Counted from the stretch's first letter, positions 1 through 9,194 are shown. The stretch: 64,000 nucleotides of DNA from G965197715 sp965247615 (GCA_965247615.1 OZ252022.1:1736001-1800000), one strand, 5' to 3'. Numbers and translations: made by a program. The notes: generated by a model not told the origin, from the letters alone.

Positions 1-2
1 TA

Positions 3-392
3 AAGCGCCTGCAAGCCATGGAGAAGCTGGTGAAGGCCGGGGTACGCGCCGGCGTCATGCTGGCGCCTATTCTGCCAGGTCTCAGTGACAGCCCGGAGAA
101 GCTGGAAGAGACGGTCAGGGCCGCCGCGGAGCACGGCGCCCAGTTTATCGCGCCGAATATCCTCCACCTCAAGCCCGGATCCCGCGAGTGGTACATGCCC
201 TTTGTCCGGGAAGCGTACCCGCATCTGAATGCCCTCTACGCAAGGCTCTACAAGGGCCCCTATGCACCTGAAGAGTACACAGAACGCGTGCTCGGCGTGG
301 TGGAGGAGCTACGGCAGCGCTATGGCTTTCTCGCCAAGCGGGAGCTCGGGGGAGCGCCCGCCGGCGGTCTGCAGATGGCGTTGGCTATCTAA
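3..392 (+). CDS. Radical SAM protein, C-terminal part (partial, enters from left edge)
   Basis: The frame is open from base 3 and ends at TAA 392, so only about 129 C-terminal residues are present. The stretches VMLAPILPGLSDSPEK and NILHLKPGSREWYM resemble the end of the barrel in Rv2578c/SplB-like radical SAM proteins. The CxxxCxxC cluster motif that would prove the family lies upstream of the window. ATG 18 is internal, since coding potential continues upstream of it. The substrate cannot be inferred. Family call is from recalled similarity, moderately sure. Confidence 0.6.
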   Translation, partial: KRLQAMEKLVKAGVRAGVMLAPILPGLSDSPEKLEETVRAAAEHGAQFIAPNILHLKPGSREWYMPFVREAYPHLNALYARLYKGPYAPEEYTERVLGVVEELRQRYGFLAKRELGGAPAGGLQMALAI

Positions 393-447
393 CCCCGAGG
401 CGTGACCCGGGGAAGCCGCGTCGGTGGATGCCCCGATCCGTCGTCCG

Positions 448-1560
448 TCAGGCAGGGTCGAGCTGTGACATGAGGTCCAGGAGCTCTTGCGGGGAGCCTG
501 CGGTACGAAACACATGGTAGGTGAAGAAGGGGCTGGGGACGTGCCTCGGCAGCCAGACAGCGTAGATCCGCTTCCCCGTAGCGTGCCCGTGAACGATCTC
601 ACAGATGACCCCGACGGAGAGGGGTATGTAGGTATCTGCCTGGACCTGCTTGGACTGGGTATCGAAGCGGTCGTATGGTATGGGCGGGTAGTAGACCACA
701 ACCAGATCGCTCTGATCAATGAGCCGAAAGTCCCGCTTCACGGTATGGTCGCCGACAGCCCGGAAGAGGCTGGCGATCTCTTCATCCGATGCGCGCGCCA
801 GCAGACCCTGTCCATTCTTCCTCTCGTCGAGGAGGTCGTCGACCTGCTTGATATCTTCCAGCGTGCCGGGATCAAACACCACGTACCCGCTGCCACGCAG
901 GTCGCCGATGAGCGTCACTGCGTCGTTGCGCTGCTGGTCGGACACGTAGCTCATGGGATAGCTGGCGTAGATCTTCTTGGGGTTGGGCCCGAAGAGCAGC
1001 GCAAAGAGGCCGTCGACAGGCTCAGAGCGGCTGACCAGGTAGTGCGGGAGCCTCAGGTTTCTCGCCCAACGCGCCGTGTCCTCCATCTCGCGGTCCCGCC
1101 AGTGAAGGACCTCCTGCAGGGTGATCTGATCAAAGCGATGGAGAGGGTCTGCTCTGAGGTTCCGGAAGGTGTCCACGGCGTTGTGTTCCACGGTGAAGAG
1201 CACCTCTGGCTTCAGGCCAGCGAGCAATGTATCGGGAAACCCCTCCAGATAGCTGGAGTTCCAGAAGAAGGTGGCGTGGGTGCCAAGGACCACTGCGCTA
1301 TCGCGTCCGCCGGAGGAGCGCCGCAGCGCCTCGATCCTAGTCTGAACATTGCGGATGGCATGCCGGACTATCTCCGAACGATGGGCATCCGTGATGTTGA
1401 GGATCGTGGCCTCGCTGACCGTGGGTTCCGCCGCCTGCATCTCCTGCCACAGGTCGATGAATATGACACGGCGCTCCCTCTCGCCGGCGATGGCAATCAG
1501 GTCATCCACCAACTCCCTGCGTTCGCTGCCGCTCATGCCCGTCAGGACGGCGGTAATCAT
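448..1560 (-). CDS. P-loop/adenylate-kinase-like N-terminus fused to nucleoside 2-deoxyribosyltransferase-like domain
   Basis: A 370-residue protein with ATG 1560 behind an AAGGGGA ribosome site. The N-terminal half starts VLTGMSGSERREL, which sits where a Walker A loop would be but lacks the GK[ST]. It continues with an adenylate-kinase-like layout (GTHATFFWNSSYLEGFP, then an R/D-rich lid-like helix). From about residue 205 a second domain begins with KIYASYPMSY and includes DQSDLVVVYYPP and SVGVICEIVHGHATGK, a pattern like nucleoside 2-deoxyribosyltransferases. It ends a minus-strand run of four genes. I do not know its function. The two-domain reading is inference; the degenerate P-loop is seen directly. 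Confidence 0.6.
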   Translation of the reverse strand: MITAVLTGMSGSERRELVDDLIAIAGERERRVIFIDLWQEMQAAEPTVSEATILNITDAHRSEIVRHAIRNVQTRIEALRRSSGGRDSAVVLGTHATFFWNSSYLEGFPDTLLAGLKPEVLFTVEHNAVDTFRNLRADPLHRFDQITLQEVLHWRDREMEDTARWARNLRLPHYLVSRSEPVDGLFALLFGPNPKKIYASYPMSYVSDQQRNDAVTLIGDLRGSGYVVFDPGTLEDIKQVDDLLDERKNGQGLLARASDEEIASLFRAVGDHTVKRDFRLIDQSDLVVVYYPPIPYDRFDTQSKQVQADTYIPLSVGVICEIVHGHATGKRIYAVWLPRHVPSPFFTYHVFRTAGSPQELLDLMSQLDPA

Positions 1561-1615
1561 GTGTGTCCCCTTACGGTTGGTGGGAGTGACAATACCAGCA
1601 CAGCGCTGGAGTGGG

Positions 1616-1996
1616 TCATACGGGTAGCTGGAGGAGCTGAAGGATATTCCCGTCGGGGTCCTGGAATGTTGCGACCCAGCCTCCCCAGGTCTCCAGCTCC
1701 GGTTCTCGCAGGATGACGGCGCCTCGCCCTCTGAGCCGGTCGACGACGGCGTGGATGTCGTTGACCTTCAGGTGGACCATAGTCCGGAATGGGTCTCGGG
1801 AGCTTCCCTGCACTCGACTGTGGGTGCCCAGATTCAGACGCACGCCCGGCTTTATCTCGAAGGCGACGAAATCATCATGGACTGAATGGAGCGGGAGGCC
1901 CAGGACGTCACGGTAGAAGCGGGTCATCTCTTCCAGGTTGTCGGTCCAGAAGACCACACCTGCAATGTCCTGTATGGCATCCGGCCGTGCTTCCAT
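1616..1996 (-). CDS. VOC (glyoxalase/bleomycin-resistance) family protein
   Basis: About 126 residues forming one vicinal-oxygen-chelate module: FWTDNLEEMTRFYRDVLGLP at the start, MVHLKVNDIHAVVDRLRGRG in the middle and FQDPDGNILQLLQ at the end. This metal-binding fold is used by glyoxalases, dioxygenases and resistance proteins; the substrate is unknown. I chose ATG 1996 because the conserved fold starts ten residues later; an in-frame ATG at 2050 adds 18 unconserved residues. It lies 55 bases upstream of the fusion-protein gene on the same strand and probably shares its transcript. Confidence 0.8.
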   Translation of the reverse strand: MEARPDAIQDIAGVVFWTDNLEEMTRFYRDVLGLPLHSVHDDFVAFEIKPGVRLNLGTHSRVQGSSRDPFRTMVHLKVNDIHAVVDRLRGRGAVILREPELETWGGWVATFQDPDGNILQLLQLPV

Positions 1997-2110
1997 CTCC
2001 ACATCCCGCCGCCCGGCGGCAACCCACGGCCCTTCGCGCCCGTGCTGCATGGAGTCAGGCCCGCCGGACGCGTGCGGCGATCACCAGGGCGCTGCGGCGG
2101 ACTGCCGGCT

Positions 2111-2995
2111 TCAACCGGGAAAGAACCCGTCTGCAAAGGCGTCGATGATGGTCTGAGCCACGGTCTGGGGGCGTTGGATTTGGACGTCGTGGACAGAGTC
2201 TTCCATCCAGACGGTGCGGGCCGACGGAAGGAGCTGGGCCGCCCTGGCGACGCCTTCCTCCTTGCGGCGCAACCGCTCCTCGTCCGTGCCCTCGCCGCGC
2301 TGACGGGCCGGCATGATCAGCACGGGACACCGTACCTTCGGGAACGGCTCAGAACCGGAGTTCTCCCACAGAGCCCAGAGGATTCTCATATGGTTCTCCC
2401 GGGTGAGCCGGGGCGTAACCGTACCACGGGGGGTAACGTCAAACTGGAACATCAGGATGGCCTCGCGCTCCGGGGTCCAGGGCGCGGATGCCCTGGAACG
2501 GATGCGCTCCATGAGCTGATCGGGTGTGTACGACGTGAGGTCCGGCGGGGCCATACGCTCCGCTATATCCTCCCACGTTGTGCCAGGCCGGTCCCTGAAT
2601 CCGCCGAAACCGCCGTCAAGCATCACGATTCCCGCGAGGTCCTGAGAGTGCCGGGCGCCGTACTCCAGGACAACGGAGGCGCCCCAGGAGTGCCCGACCA
2701 GCAGCGGCCGCTCAATCTCTTGAGAAGCCAAGAAGGACCGCACGTCTTCCGTGAAGTTGTCGAAGTTGTAGCCGTCTTCGCACTTGGCGCTGGCGCCGTG
2801 TCCGCGCTGGTCCAGGGCAAAGACCCGGAAGTGGTCTCGCAGCATGGGCGCCGCAAAGTCCCACGTCCGGCAGCTCGATGCCAGTCCGTGCAAGAGGACG
2901 AGGGGCTGGCCCTCGCCACCCCAGTCGCGGTAGTGGAAGGTCAACCCTCTCAGGGTTACATGGCCGTCCTGTACGTCCGTTGCCACCGGCCTCAC
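2111..2995 (-). CDS. Alpha/beta hydrolase
   Basis: A 294-residue alpha/beta hydrolase of usual length. LVLLHGLASSCRTW carries the HG oxyanion motif, GHSWGAS is the nucleophile elbow (Ser near residue 103), and VHDVQIQRP near the end supplies the likely catalytic His. The start is GTG 2995, overlapping the TGA of the upstream cyclophilin gene by four bases (GTGA), so the two are translationally coupled. Ester or haloalkane-type substrates are possible for the family; nothing in the sequence decides. Confidence 0.85.
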   Translation of the reverse strand: MRPVATDVQDGHVTLRGLTFHYRDWGGEGQPLVLLHGLASSCRTWDFAAPMLRDHFRVFALDQRGHGASAKCEDGYNFDNFTEDVRSFLASQEIERPLLVGHSWGASVVLEYGARHSQDLAGIVMLDGGFGGFRDRPGTTWEDIAERMAPPDLTSYTPDQLMERIRSRASAPWTPEREAILMFQFDVTPRGTVTPRLTRENHMRILWALWENSGSEPFPKVRCPVLIMPARQRGEGTDEERLRRKEEGVARAAQLLPSARTVWMEDSVHDVQIQRPQTVAQTIIDAFADGFFPG

Positions 2996-3696
2996 TCCTC
3001 GCGAATCTCGACGCTCTCGATGGTCAGGGGCTCCGTGGGCACTGAGGGCTCGCCGGTCGCGCTCTGCCGCACCGGAGTATTGGCGATGGCGTCCACGACG
3101 TCCAGCCCTTCGGTCACCTGGCCGAAGATAACGTAGTTCGGTTGCAGCGCGTAGTTCTGGTGCATGATGAAGAATTGGCTTCCGTTGGTGTTGGGCCCCG
3201 CGTTCGCCATTGCCAGGGTCCCGCGGACGTAGCTGCGGGTCACCGGCTCATCATTGAAGCGATAGCCCGGCCCGCCTGTTCCCGTCCCGGTGGGGTCGCC
3301 GCCCTGCAACATGAACCCCTTGATGACCCGGTGGAAGGGGGTGCCGTTATAGAAGCCCTGACACGCTAGGAAGACGAAGTTGTTCACGGCGTTGGGCGTC
3401 TCCCCGGCGAAGAGCTCAACCTCTATGACGCCCTTGTTGGTCCGCATGGTGGCGAGATACTTCTTGCTGGCATCGATGCTCAGCTCCGGCGGCGCATTCC
3501 ACTCCATCACATTTCCTTCCTGTTCACATTGATCCGGCGTCCAGGTGGGCGCCGTTGCCGCAGGTGCCGGTTGTGGGGCTGCCGTCTGCGGTTCAGGTTG
3601 AGCCGGTTCAGGCTGAGCCGGGTCCGCGTCCCCAGAACCGCTGCAGGCGACCAGAAGTGCCAGCAGGAAAGCGAGTCCGGTAATGAAGCGCATCAT
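2992..3696 (-). CDS. Lipoprotein cyclophilin-type peptidyl-prolyl cis-trans isomerase
   Basis: A 234-residue secreted lipoprotein. It begins MMRFITGLAFLLALLVACSG: a hydrophobic signal segment with lipobox LVAC, so the Cys should be lipidated and the domain held outside the membrane. A Pro/Glu/Gln linker follows. The cyclophilin domain shows FHRVIKGFMLQGGDPTGTG, the catalytic Arg in FHRVI, and NGSQFFIMHQN. It should isomerise Xaa-Pro bonds in exported proteins. Two ATGs in tandem (3696, 3693) are possible starts, both behind GAGG. It leads the run to the hydrolase, VOC and fusion genes. Confidence 0.9.
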   Translation of the reverse strand: MMRFITGLAFLLALLVACSGSGDADPAQPEPAQPEPQTAAPQPAPAATAPTWTPDQCEQEGNVMEWNAPPELSIDASKKYLATMRTNKGVIEVELFAGETPNAVNNFVFLACQGFYNGTPFHRVIKGFMLQGGDPTGTGTGGPGYRFNDEPVTRSYVRGTLAMANAGPNTNGSQFFIMHQNYALQPNYVIFGQVTEGLDVVDAIANTPVRQSATGEPSVPTEPLTIESVEIREE

Positions 3697-3783
3697 GCCC
3701 CGCCTCGTAGCACAAAGAGTCTCAGGGTCCCGTGCCGCACCCTGCTCTGCCTGGAATCCGGCATCGCTCGCAGGCGACGGGAT

Positions 3784-3812
3784 AGTATAGCAGCCGCGTT
3801 GGGATGGGGAAA
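3784..3812 (-). promoter_or_regulatory. Possible promoter of the cyclophilin gene
   Basis: On the minus strand, TTTCCC (3812-3807), 17 bases, then TATACT (3789-3784). The -10 box is good and the -35 box is weak. It would give a leader of roughly 80 bases before ATG 3696. Confidence 0.35.
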
Positions 3813-3924
3813 GACACCCGGGCTGCCCCGCACGCGCTGCGGGCCATCGCCGGCTGAGGCCAACCGGCCCGTGGGATGATATGATGGGCTGCCAAGCAGG
3901 TAGCACTGTGACAAGGAGGCGTCC

Positions 3925-4353
3925 ATGGAACTCAGCGAGGCATTGTCCTTCCTCGAAGAAAACAAGCTGGCAGTGGCCACAACGATAGGGGCTTCCGGCA
4001 AGTCGCAAGCCACGGTAGTGAGCGCCGGGCTCTACGAGGGTAAGATGGCCTTCGTGTCCCGGGGCCAGACGGTAAAGGTGAAGAACGCAGCCAGGAACGG
4101 CCGCTGTGCCGTGACCGTCATCAAGCCGGATACCACTCGGTACGTAACCGTTGAAGGTCCGGCGACCGTCCATGGGTGGGACAACACAGGTCCCGATGAG
4201 TTGCTGGAACTGCTGCAAAAGGTGTACACGGCTCTGGGCCGGCGCATCGATAACTTGGACGCCTTTCACCAGACCATGCGGGAAGAGCAGCGGACCATTG
4301 TGCTGGTCACCCTGGAGCGGTTCTACGGCAGCCTCGTCAGGTCCGCGCGGTAG
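3925..4353 (+). CDS. Pyridoxamine 5'-phosphate oxidase-like (PPOX split-barrel) protein
   Basis: A 142-residue split-barrel flavin-binding protein: EALSFLEENKLAVATTIGAS opens the barrel, MAFVSRGQTVKVKNAARNGR and RYVTVEGPATV follow in the usual order. The family binds FMN or F420 and reduces or oxidises small molecules; the cofactor cannot be decided here. The strong AAGGAGGCG site ahead of ATG 3925 fixes the start. The gene points toward yifB, with four bases between the two stop codons. Confidence 0.85.
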   Translation: MELSEALSFLEENKLAVATTIGASGKSQATVVSAGLYEGKMAFVSRGQTVKVKNAARNGRCAVTVIKPDTTRYVTVEGPATVHGWDNTGPDELLELLQKVYTALGRRIDNLDAFHQTMREEQRTIVLVTLERFYGSLVRSAR

Positions 4354-4357
4354 CGCT

Positions 4358-5887
4358 TCACGCCAACCCGCGCTGCCGGTATTGGACGGACTCCGCCAGG
4401 TGGGCGACGCTGATCCGGTCTGCGCCGGCCAGGTCCGCGATTGTCCGCGCCACCTTGAGCACGCGGTGGAACGCGCGCGCCGAAAGCTTCATCCGGTCCA
4501 TGGCGGTCCGGGCGAGTCCCTGGGCTGCGTCGTCCATCTGGCAATGGCTCCAGACGTCCTGCGGCCCCATGTCGGCGTTGCACAGGCTTGTGGTCCCCGA
4601 GAACCGGCTGAGCTGCCGTTCCCGCGCCTCTTCCACGCGCTGCCGGACGGTGTGTGAATCCTCCTGAGGGCTGTCGCTCGTCAGCTTCTCGTATTCGATC
4701 CGCGGCACCTCTACGACAATATCGATGCGGTCTAGGAGGGGCCCAGAGATGCGCTTACGGTACTTGCCAACGGCGCCGGGCGAGCATGTGCACTGGTTGT
4801 GGGGGTCGCCCAGCCAGCCGCAGAGGCACGGGTTCATGGCAGCCACGAGCATGAAGTTTGCTGGGAAGGTAACGCTGCCCTGGGCGCGGCTGATCGTCAC
4901 CACCCTGTCCTCCACAGGCTGACGCAGGACCTCCAGAACACTCTGACCGAACTCCGGTAGCTCGTCCAGGAACAGCACGCCGCGATGGGCCAGCGTGACC
5001 TCTCCTGGCCGGGGCCAGTGACCGCCTCCCACAAGCCCCGCGTGGGACGTGGTGTAGTGAGGCGAGCGAAAGGGGCGCGTGGAGAGCAGAGGTGTGGCCG
5101 CAGGCAAAAGTGCGGCGATGCTGTAGATGCGACTGGTCTCCAGGGCTTCCCGGGTGGTCATGCTTGGCATGATGGTCGGGAGGGCGCGGGCCAGCAGGGT
5201 CTTGCCGCTGCCCGGCGGCCCGACCATCAGGAAGTTGTGCCCGCCAGCCGCCGCCACCTCAAGGGCGCGCTTGGCGTGTTCCTGCCCCTTCACGTGGCCG
5301 ATGTCGGTACCGTCATAAGCGGGGGCGGCTGCCAAGAGCTCGGGCTGTGGGGTAAACGGTTCGATGCGGCTTTCCCCTTGGAGATGGGAGGCCAGGCGGC
5401 TCAGAGACTCAACAGGATAGGCCTGGATCCCCTCAACCAGCGCGGCCTCGGGTGCGTTGACTGCCGGGACGTAGGCCTGGGTGAAGCCTTGCTCCGCGGC
5501 TAGGGCCACCATGGGCAGGATGCCCTTGGTGTGCCGAAGCGTCCCATCCAGCGCGAGCTCGCCAAGAAAGACCGCTCGGGACATGTCCGAGACAACCTGC
5601 CCCGAGCTCAGGAGGATGCCAACTGCGATGGGGAGGTCGTAGGCGGGGCCCTCTTTCTCCAGGTCGGCGGGGGCCAGGCTTACGGTTATCCGGCGAATCG
5701 GAAACTCATAACCCGAATTGCGGATGGCTGCCCGTACGCGTTCCCGCGCCTCCTGCACCGCCTTGTCCGCGAGGCCGACGATACCGAACGCCGGGAGTCC
5801 CGAGGCGATGTCCACCTCAACCTCGATAATGCGTCCTTCCAGGCCCACGACGGCACACGCGAGTGTCTTGGCCAACACGATGGGCAC
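4358..5887 (-). CDS. yifB: YifB/ComM family Mg-chelatase-like AAA+ ATPase
   Basis: A 509-residue protein, the usual length for YifB/ComM. The N-terminal LON-like/ChlI domain holds EVDIASGLPAFGIVGL and EARERVRAAIRNSGYEFP. The central AAA+ module has GPPGSGKTLLARALP near residue 220 and Walker B FLDELPEF, followed by LEVLRQPVEDRVVTISRA. A Cys-rich LCGWLGDPHNQCTCS insert and the C-terminal ChlI lid complete it. Known members are branch-migration helicases acting in natural transformation and recombination. It lies 43 bases downstream of the DtxR-type gene and probably shares its transcript. Confidence 0.93.
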   Translation of the reverse strand: MPIVLAKTLACAVVGLEGRIIEVEVDIASGLPAFGIVGLADKAVQEARERVRAAIRNSGYEFPIRRITVSLAPADLEKEGPAYDLPIAVGILLSSGQVVSDMSRAVFLGELALDGTLRHTKGILPMVALAAEQGFTQAYVPAVNAPEAALVEGIQAYPVESLSRLASHLQGESRIEPFTPQPELLAAAPAYDGTDIGHVKGQEHAKRALEVAAAGGHNFLMVGPPGSGKTLLARALPTIMPSMTTREALETSRIYSIAALLPAATPLLSTRPFRSPHYTTSHAGLVGGGHWPRPGEVTLAHRGVLFLDELPEFGQSVLEVLRQPVEDRVVTISRAQGSVTFPANFMLVAAMNPCLCGWLGDPHNQCTCSPGAVGKYRKRISGPLLDRIDIVVEVPRIEYEKLTSDSPQEDSHTVRQRVEEARERQLSRFSGTTSLCNADMGPQDVWSHCQMDDAAQGLARTAMDRMKLSARAFHRVLKVARTIADLAGADRISVAHLAESVQYRQRGLA

Positions 5888-5930
5888 ATCCTTCTGACCA
5901 GCTTCTTGGGAAGATTGCGGCCCGGGTCGC

Positions 5931-6668
5931 CTACAGGGACCGCACCATGACCTCGGCCGCTGCCTGATACCCCAACGCCCCTTCGCCCTCAGCGGTGCGG
6001 AAGACTAGGACGCCCCGGTACTCGCCGAGTTCCACTACGGTGATCTCCGCCTCCGGCACAACGCCATGCTCCTCGAGAAAGGCGATGAGGTCCGTGTCCA
6101 CCTCCGGGATCCAGTGGACTCGATAAGGCTTGCCTGGCACTGCTTCACGCAGGGGAAGGCGCTCCGCATCGGGAGGAACATAGTCGGTGCCTGGGATGGG
6201 CCTCCCGAATGGGCTTGCGGTTGGACAGTTGAGGGTCTCCTCTATGCGCCGTTCCAGGTTCGGTGATATGGCGTGCTCCAACTGATGTCCCTCGACGCAA
6301 GCGTCCCGCAACTCCATCCCAAATAAGCTGACTACCATACACTCCGCCAGGCGATGCCTTCGCACGATGGTCCCGGCCGCCTTGCGCCCAGTATCAGTGA
6401 GCCTGACTTCCTTGGTGGGCAAGACCTCCACGAGGTCCTCTCGAGCCATGCGGCGGACCATGCCCAGCACAGATGGGAGCGAGGTCCCCAGCCCCTCTGC
6501 CTCTGGAAGATGACGTATGTACTCGGCCAGATGGGCAGGGGTGATCCGCTTGCCCTCTTCCTCATTCTTGTAGAGTGAACTGAGGTAGTTCTCCGTGACT
6601 GGGGAAAGGCGATCGTGGCCAGGCGTCTGCTGTGGCCCGCGTCGTCTGCCCCCACGGGTCGTCGTCAT
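5931..6668 (-). CDS. DtxR/MntR-type metal-dependent transcriptional regulator
   Basis: A 245-residue regulator. After a basic N-terminal tail comes a winged helix (TENYLSSLYKNEEEGKRITPAHLAEYI, the recognition part near SLPSVLGMVRRMAREDLVEV). The metal-binding dimerisation domain follows (RRHRLAECMVVSLFGMELRDACVEGHQLEHAIS, with His, Glu and Cys ligands), and then an SH3/FeoA-like tail. Such proteins repress metal-uptake genes when Fe or Mn is bound. ATG 6668 sits behind AGGAGGACCG, which rules out the longer upstream frame. No iron or manganese transporter lies in this window. Confidence 0.88.
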   Translation of the reverse strand: MTTTRGGRRRGPQQTPGHDRLSPVTENYLSSLYKNEEEGKRITPAHLAEYIRHLPEAEGLGTSLPSVLGMVRRMAREDLVEVLPTKEVRLTDTGRKAAGTIVRRHRLAECMVVSLFGMELRDACVEGHQLEHAISPNLERRIEETLNCPTASPFGRPIPGTDYVPPDAERLPLREAVPGKPYRVHWIPEVDTDLIAFLEEHGVVPEAEITVVELGEYRGVLVFRTAEGEGALGYQAAAEVMVRSL

Positions 6669-6744
6669 CGGTCCTCCTGAACTCCGCCTTCGAGCGCGCC
6701 CACCCTGTAGCGCCGGTGCGGCCGCCCATCGTTTGGGTGCATCT

Positions 6745-6773
6745 AACGTAACCAGACTCAGAGCGTCCGTCAA
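6745..6773 (-). promoter_or_regulatory. Promoter of the DtxR-type regulator
   Basis: On the minus strand, TTGACG (6773-6768), exactly 17 bases, then TACGTT (6750-6745). Predicted start near 6738, leader about 70 bases. The same -35 hexamer recurs at acs, hppA, the class II aldolase and the aminotransferase. Confidence 0.55.
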
Positions 6774-7174
6774 CGTATGGCCGGGTTCTTGTCCCTTCGT
6801 ATGACCGCATCGAGCTGACGCCTGATCCCTTCCAGCATCGGGTCCATCTCCATCCGCGGTCCAGTGGCTGCCAACCACCCAGCCGAGACGTCATTCCGCC
6901 GTGCGGTCGGGGGCAACCGGTCGCCGATGAGGGATGTCGTGCACTGTGGAAGGGGCTCCGGTGATGCAACTCCCATTGAAGAGGTTGCAGCTGCATCCCG
7001 GATACGCTTTCTCACAGATGGAGATGTCTGACCCCCAACTGAGAGGCATCCTCTAGGTGGAAGCCGGCCCTGCGCTGCGCCATGTGTCCGGGTGCGCGTG
7101 CAACGGCTTCCAGAGCAGCGGAGAGGTTGTATACTGTCCCGTGCCTGAAGGCGAACTCGCACGGGGAGTGAAAG
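6774..7174. other. Intergenic region without a recognised gene
   Basis: About 400 bases between the regulator promoter and the binding-protein gene. Frames here lack a supported start and any family pattern. I see no hairpin terminator or RNA gene. Confidence 0.5.
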
Positions 7175-8923
7175 ATGCCTCTTGGTCAGGGCCTTCGCGT
7201 GTCCGGGAGCGCCGCCATCCTGCTGGCCCTAGCCATCTCTCTGGGCTGCGGGCAGGAGGACCCCAGGCCGGTGACTGCCGGACCGTCGCCGGAGCCAGTC
7301 GTTGCTGCCCAGGCGGAGCCCGCCACACCAGTCGGCGATCCTCCCGCACCGCCCACACCGGCCTCAGAAAGTCCCGCCTACGGCGGCATTCTCCGGCGCG
7401 CCCACCCAACGGACCCCGCCGGCTTTGACCCCATCCAGGACGTCTCCATTACGACGGTCTTCCTGACCGCGCCGATCTACTCACAGCTCATTCGCTTTGG
7501 GCCGGACGGCGACTTCGACACGCTGGTCCCGGAGCTGGCCCAGCGCTGGCAGCTGAGCCAGGACGGGAAGCAGCTGACCTTCCACCTGCGGCCGGGGGTG
7601 ACCTGGCATGACGGAGAGCCCTTCACGTCGGCGGACGTCAGGTCGCACTTCCAGAGGTTGATCTCTCCGCCCAAAGGCCTCTTCAGCGCTCAGCGGGCCC
7701 CGTTCCTCCACGTCGCCGAGATCACGACACCAGATGAGGCGACAGTGGTCTTCGACGCGAAGTTCGCCACGCCCTCCTTCCTATCCAGCTTCGCGGGCGG
7801 GCACTTCATGATCGTCTCAGAGCACGTCATGCAGCGCGAGACCAGTGAGGACCCCAGAGGGCTGCGCAAGAAGCCCGAGGCTCTGGTGGGCACGGGCCCC
7901 TTCATCTTCGACCAGTATGAGCCCGGGGTGACCTTCCGTGTGAGGAGATTCGACGGCTATTGGGATGAAGGGAAACCCTACCTGGACGGCATCGACTTTA
8001 TCATTATCCGTGACCCTGCGACGCGGTTCGGCGCCCTCGCCGCGGGGCAGGTGCACATGTCCGCTCATGGGAGTCCCAGTCTGTCGCCGGCCCAGGCAAG
8101 GCAGATTCAGCAGGACCACAGCGAGGACGTCGCGCTGGAGCGGGTCAGGGGACCGTTCTGGTTGGGCGCGGCTTTCAACGCTACCCGGCCGCCCTTCGAT
8201 GACGCGCGCGTACGCCGCGCCCTCAGTCTGGCTGTGGACCGCCAAGCGTACCAGGCCACTGTTGCCGGCGGCGACTCCCACGGAGTCGGGGTGGTGGCAG
8301 GGCTCAGCCCGCCGGAGACAACTTTCGCCATTCCTCAAAGTGAGCTGCTCGACCTTCCGGGGTATCGCCAGCCCACGGAGGCGGACCGAGCCGAGGCACA
8401 GCAACTGCTCGCGGAGGCCGGATACGGAGCCGGGCTTGATGCGGGCATCGTCGTTCGCGGCGACGTCCCCCTCTGGGTGGACGCTGCTCTCTTCTTCCAA
8501 GAGCAGTGGAGGGGTATAGGGGCAAAAGTAGAAGTGGAGCAGGTGGAATTCGCCACGTCCATCCAACGGATGCTGCGGGGGGACTTCGACATCCGCATCG
8601 GCGGCATTGCATTCAACCTGCCCGATCCCAATCAGGTCCTCTTCGCCCCCTTCTATAGCGAGGGTCCCAACTTCCTCTACTACCCCAAAGACGCAGAGGT
8701 GGACCGACTTCTGGAAGCCCAGCGCCTGGAGCCCGACCCTGCGCGCAGGAGAGAGCTCTCCATGGAAGCGGAGAGGCGGCTCTTGGTGGAGGTGGCGCCC
8801 GCCGTAGTTGGTCACTACAGCGTGTACAACTACGGCGCCCGTCGAGACGTGGGCGGCTGGCGCGCCCGAGATTACATGCTCTACAACCAGTACCGCATGG
8901 ACAGTATTTGGCTGCGCCAATGA
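7175..8923 (+). CDS. ABC transporter substrate-binding lipoprotein, oligopeptide/nickel family (SBP_bac_5)
   Basis: A 582-residue extracytoplasmic binding protein. The signal segment VSGSAAILLALAISLGCGQ ends in a lipobox (LGC), so it should be a membrane-anchored lipoprotein. A Pro-rich linker precedes the mature domain. Family features include VPELAQRWQLSQDGKQLTFH, FHLRPGVTWHDGEPFTSADV and FDDARVRRALSLAVDR. These proteins deliver peptides, nickel or other small solutes. The matching permeases start at 10586, separated from it by an oppositely oriented MFS gene. No ATPase gene is nearby; one of the right family lies at 59117-60109. Confidence 0.92.
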   Translation: MPLGQGLRVSGSAAILLALAISLGCGQEDPRPVTAGPSPEPVVAAQAEPATPVGDPPAPPTPASESPAYGGILRRAHPTDPAGFDPIQDVSITTVFLTAPIYSQLIRFGPDGDFDTLVPELAQRWQLSQDGKQLTFHLRPGVTWHDGEPFTSADVRSHFQRLISPPKGLFSAQRAPFLHVAEITTPDEATVVFDAKFATPSFLSSFAGGHFMIVSEHVMQRETSEDPRGLRKKPEALVGTGPFIFDQYEPGVTFRVRRFDGYWDEGKPYLDGIDFIIIRDPATRFGALAAGQVHMSAHGSPSLSPAQARQIQQDHSEDVALERVRGPFWLGAAFNATRPPFDDARVRRALSLAVDRQAYQATVAGGDSHGVGVVAGLSPPETTFAIPQSELLDLPGYRQPTEADRAEAQQLLAEAGYGAGLDAGIVVRGDVPLWVDAALFFQEQWRGIGAKVEVEQVEFATSIQRMLRGDFDIRIGGIAFNLPDPNQVLFAPFYSEGPNFLYYPKDAEVDRLLEAQRLEPDPARRRELSMEAERRLLVEVAPAVVGHYSVYNYGARRDVGGWRARDYMLYNQYRMDSIWLRQ

Positions 8924-9194
8924 CATGCCTGCCCCAGGCGTACGCGGCGTCCAGGCCAGGCAATCGATGATGCCCGGGTCCAGTATCGTCTGCGGGTCCT
9001 CCAAAGGGAGACCCGTCATCCGCCGCTCCACGACCTACCGCGCGCTTGCCCAGCTTGAACACGCATGGGGAATGCCGCCGTCATTCGGCCTGGCGAGGGG
9101 CCGTGCCGCTACGGAGGGGATGGTGTTGTCGAGAGCATGGCCCTTGGTCTCCCGGATGTAGACAGCGTTGTTGCCCAGAGCCTCTGGAACGGGA

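Noticed and set aside
487..1716. Long open frames opposite real genes, for example 487-1716 plus and 1886-3136 plus
   Set aside because: Typical antisense frames of G+C-rich coding DNA: no start signals, no family features, and the other strand has clear proteins.
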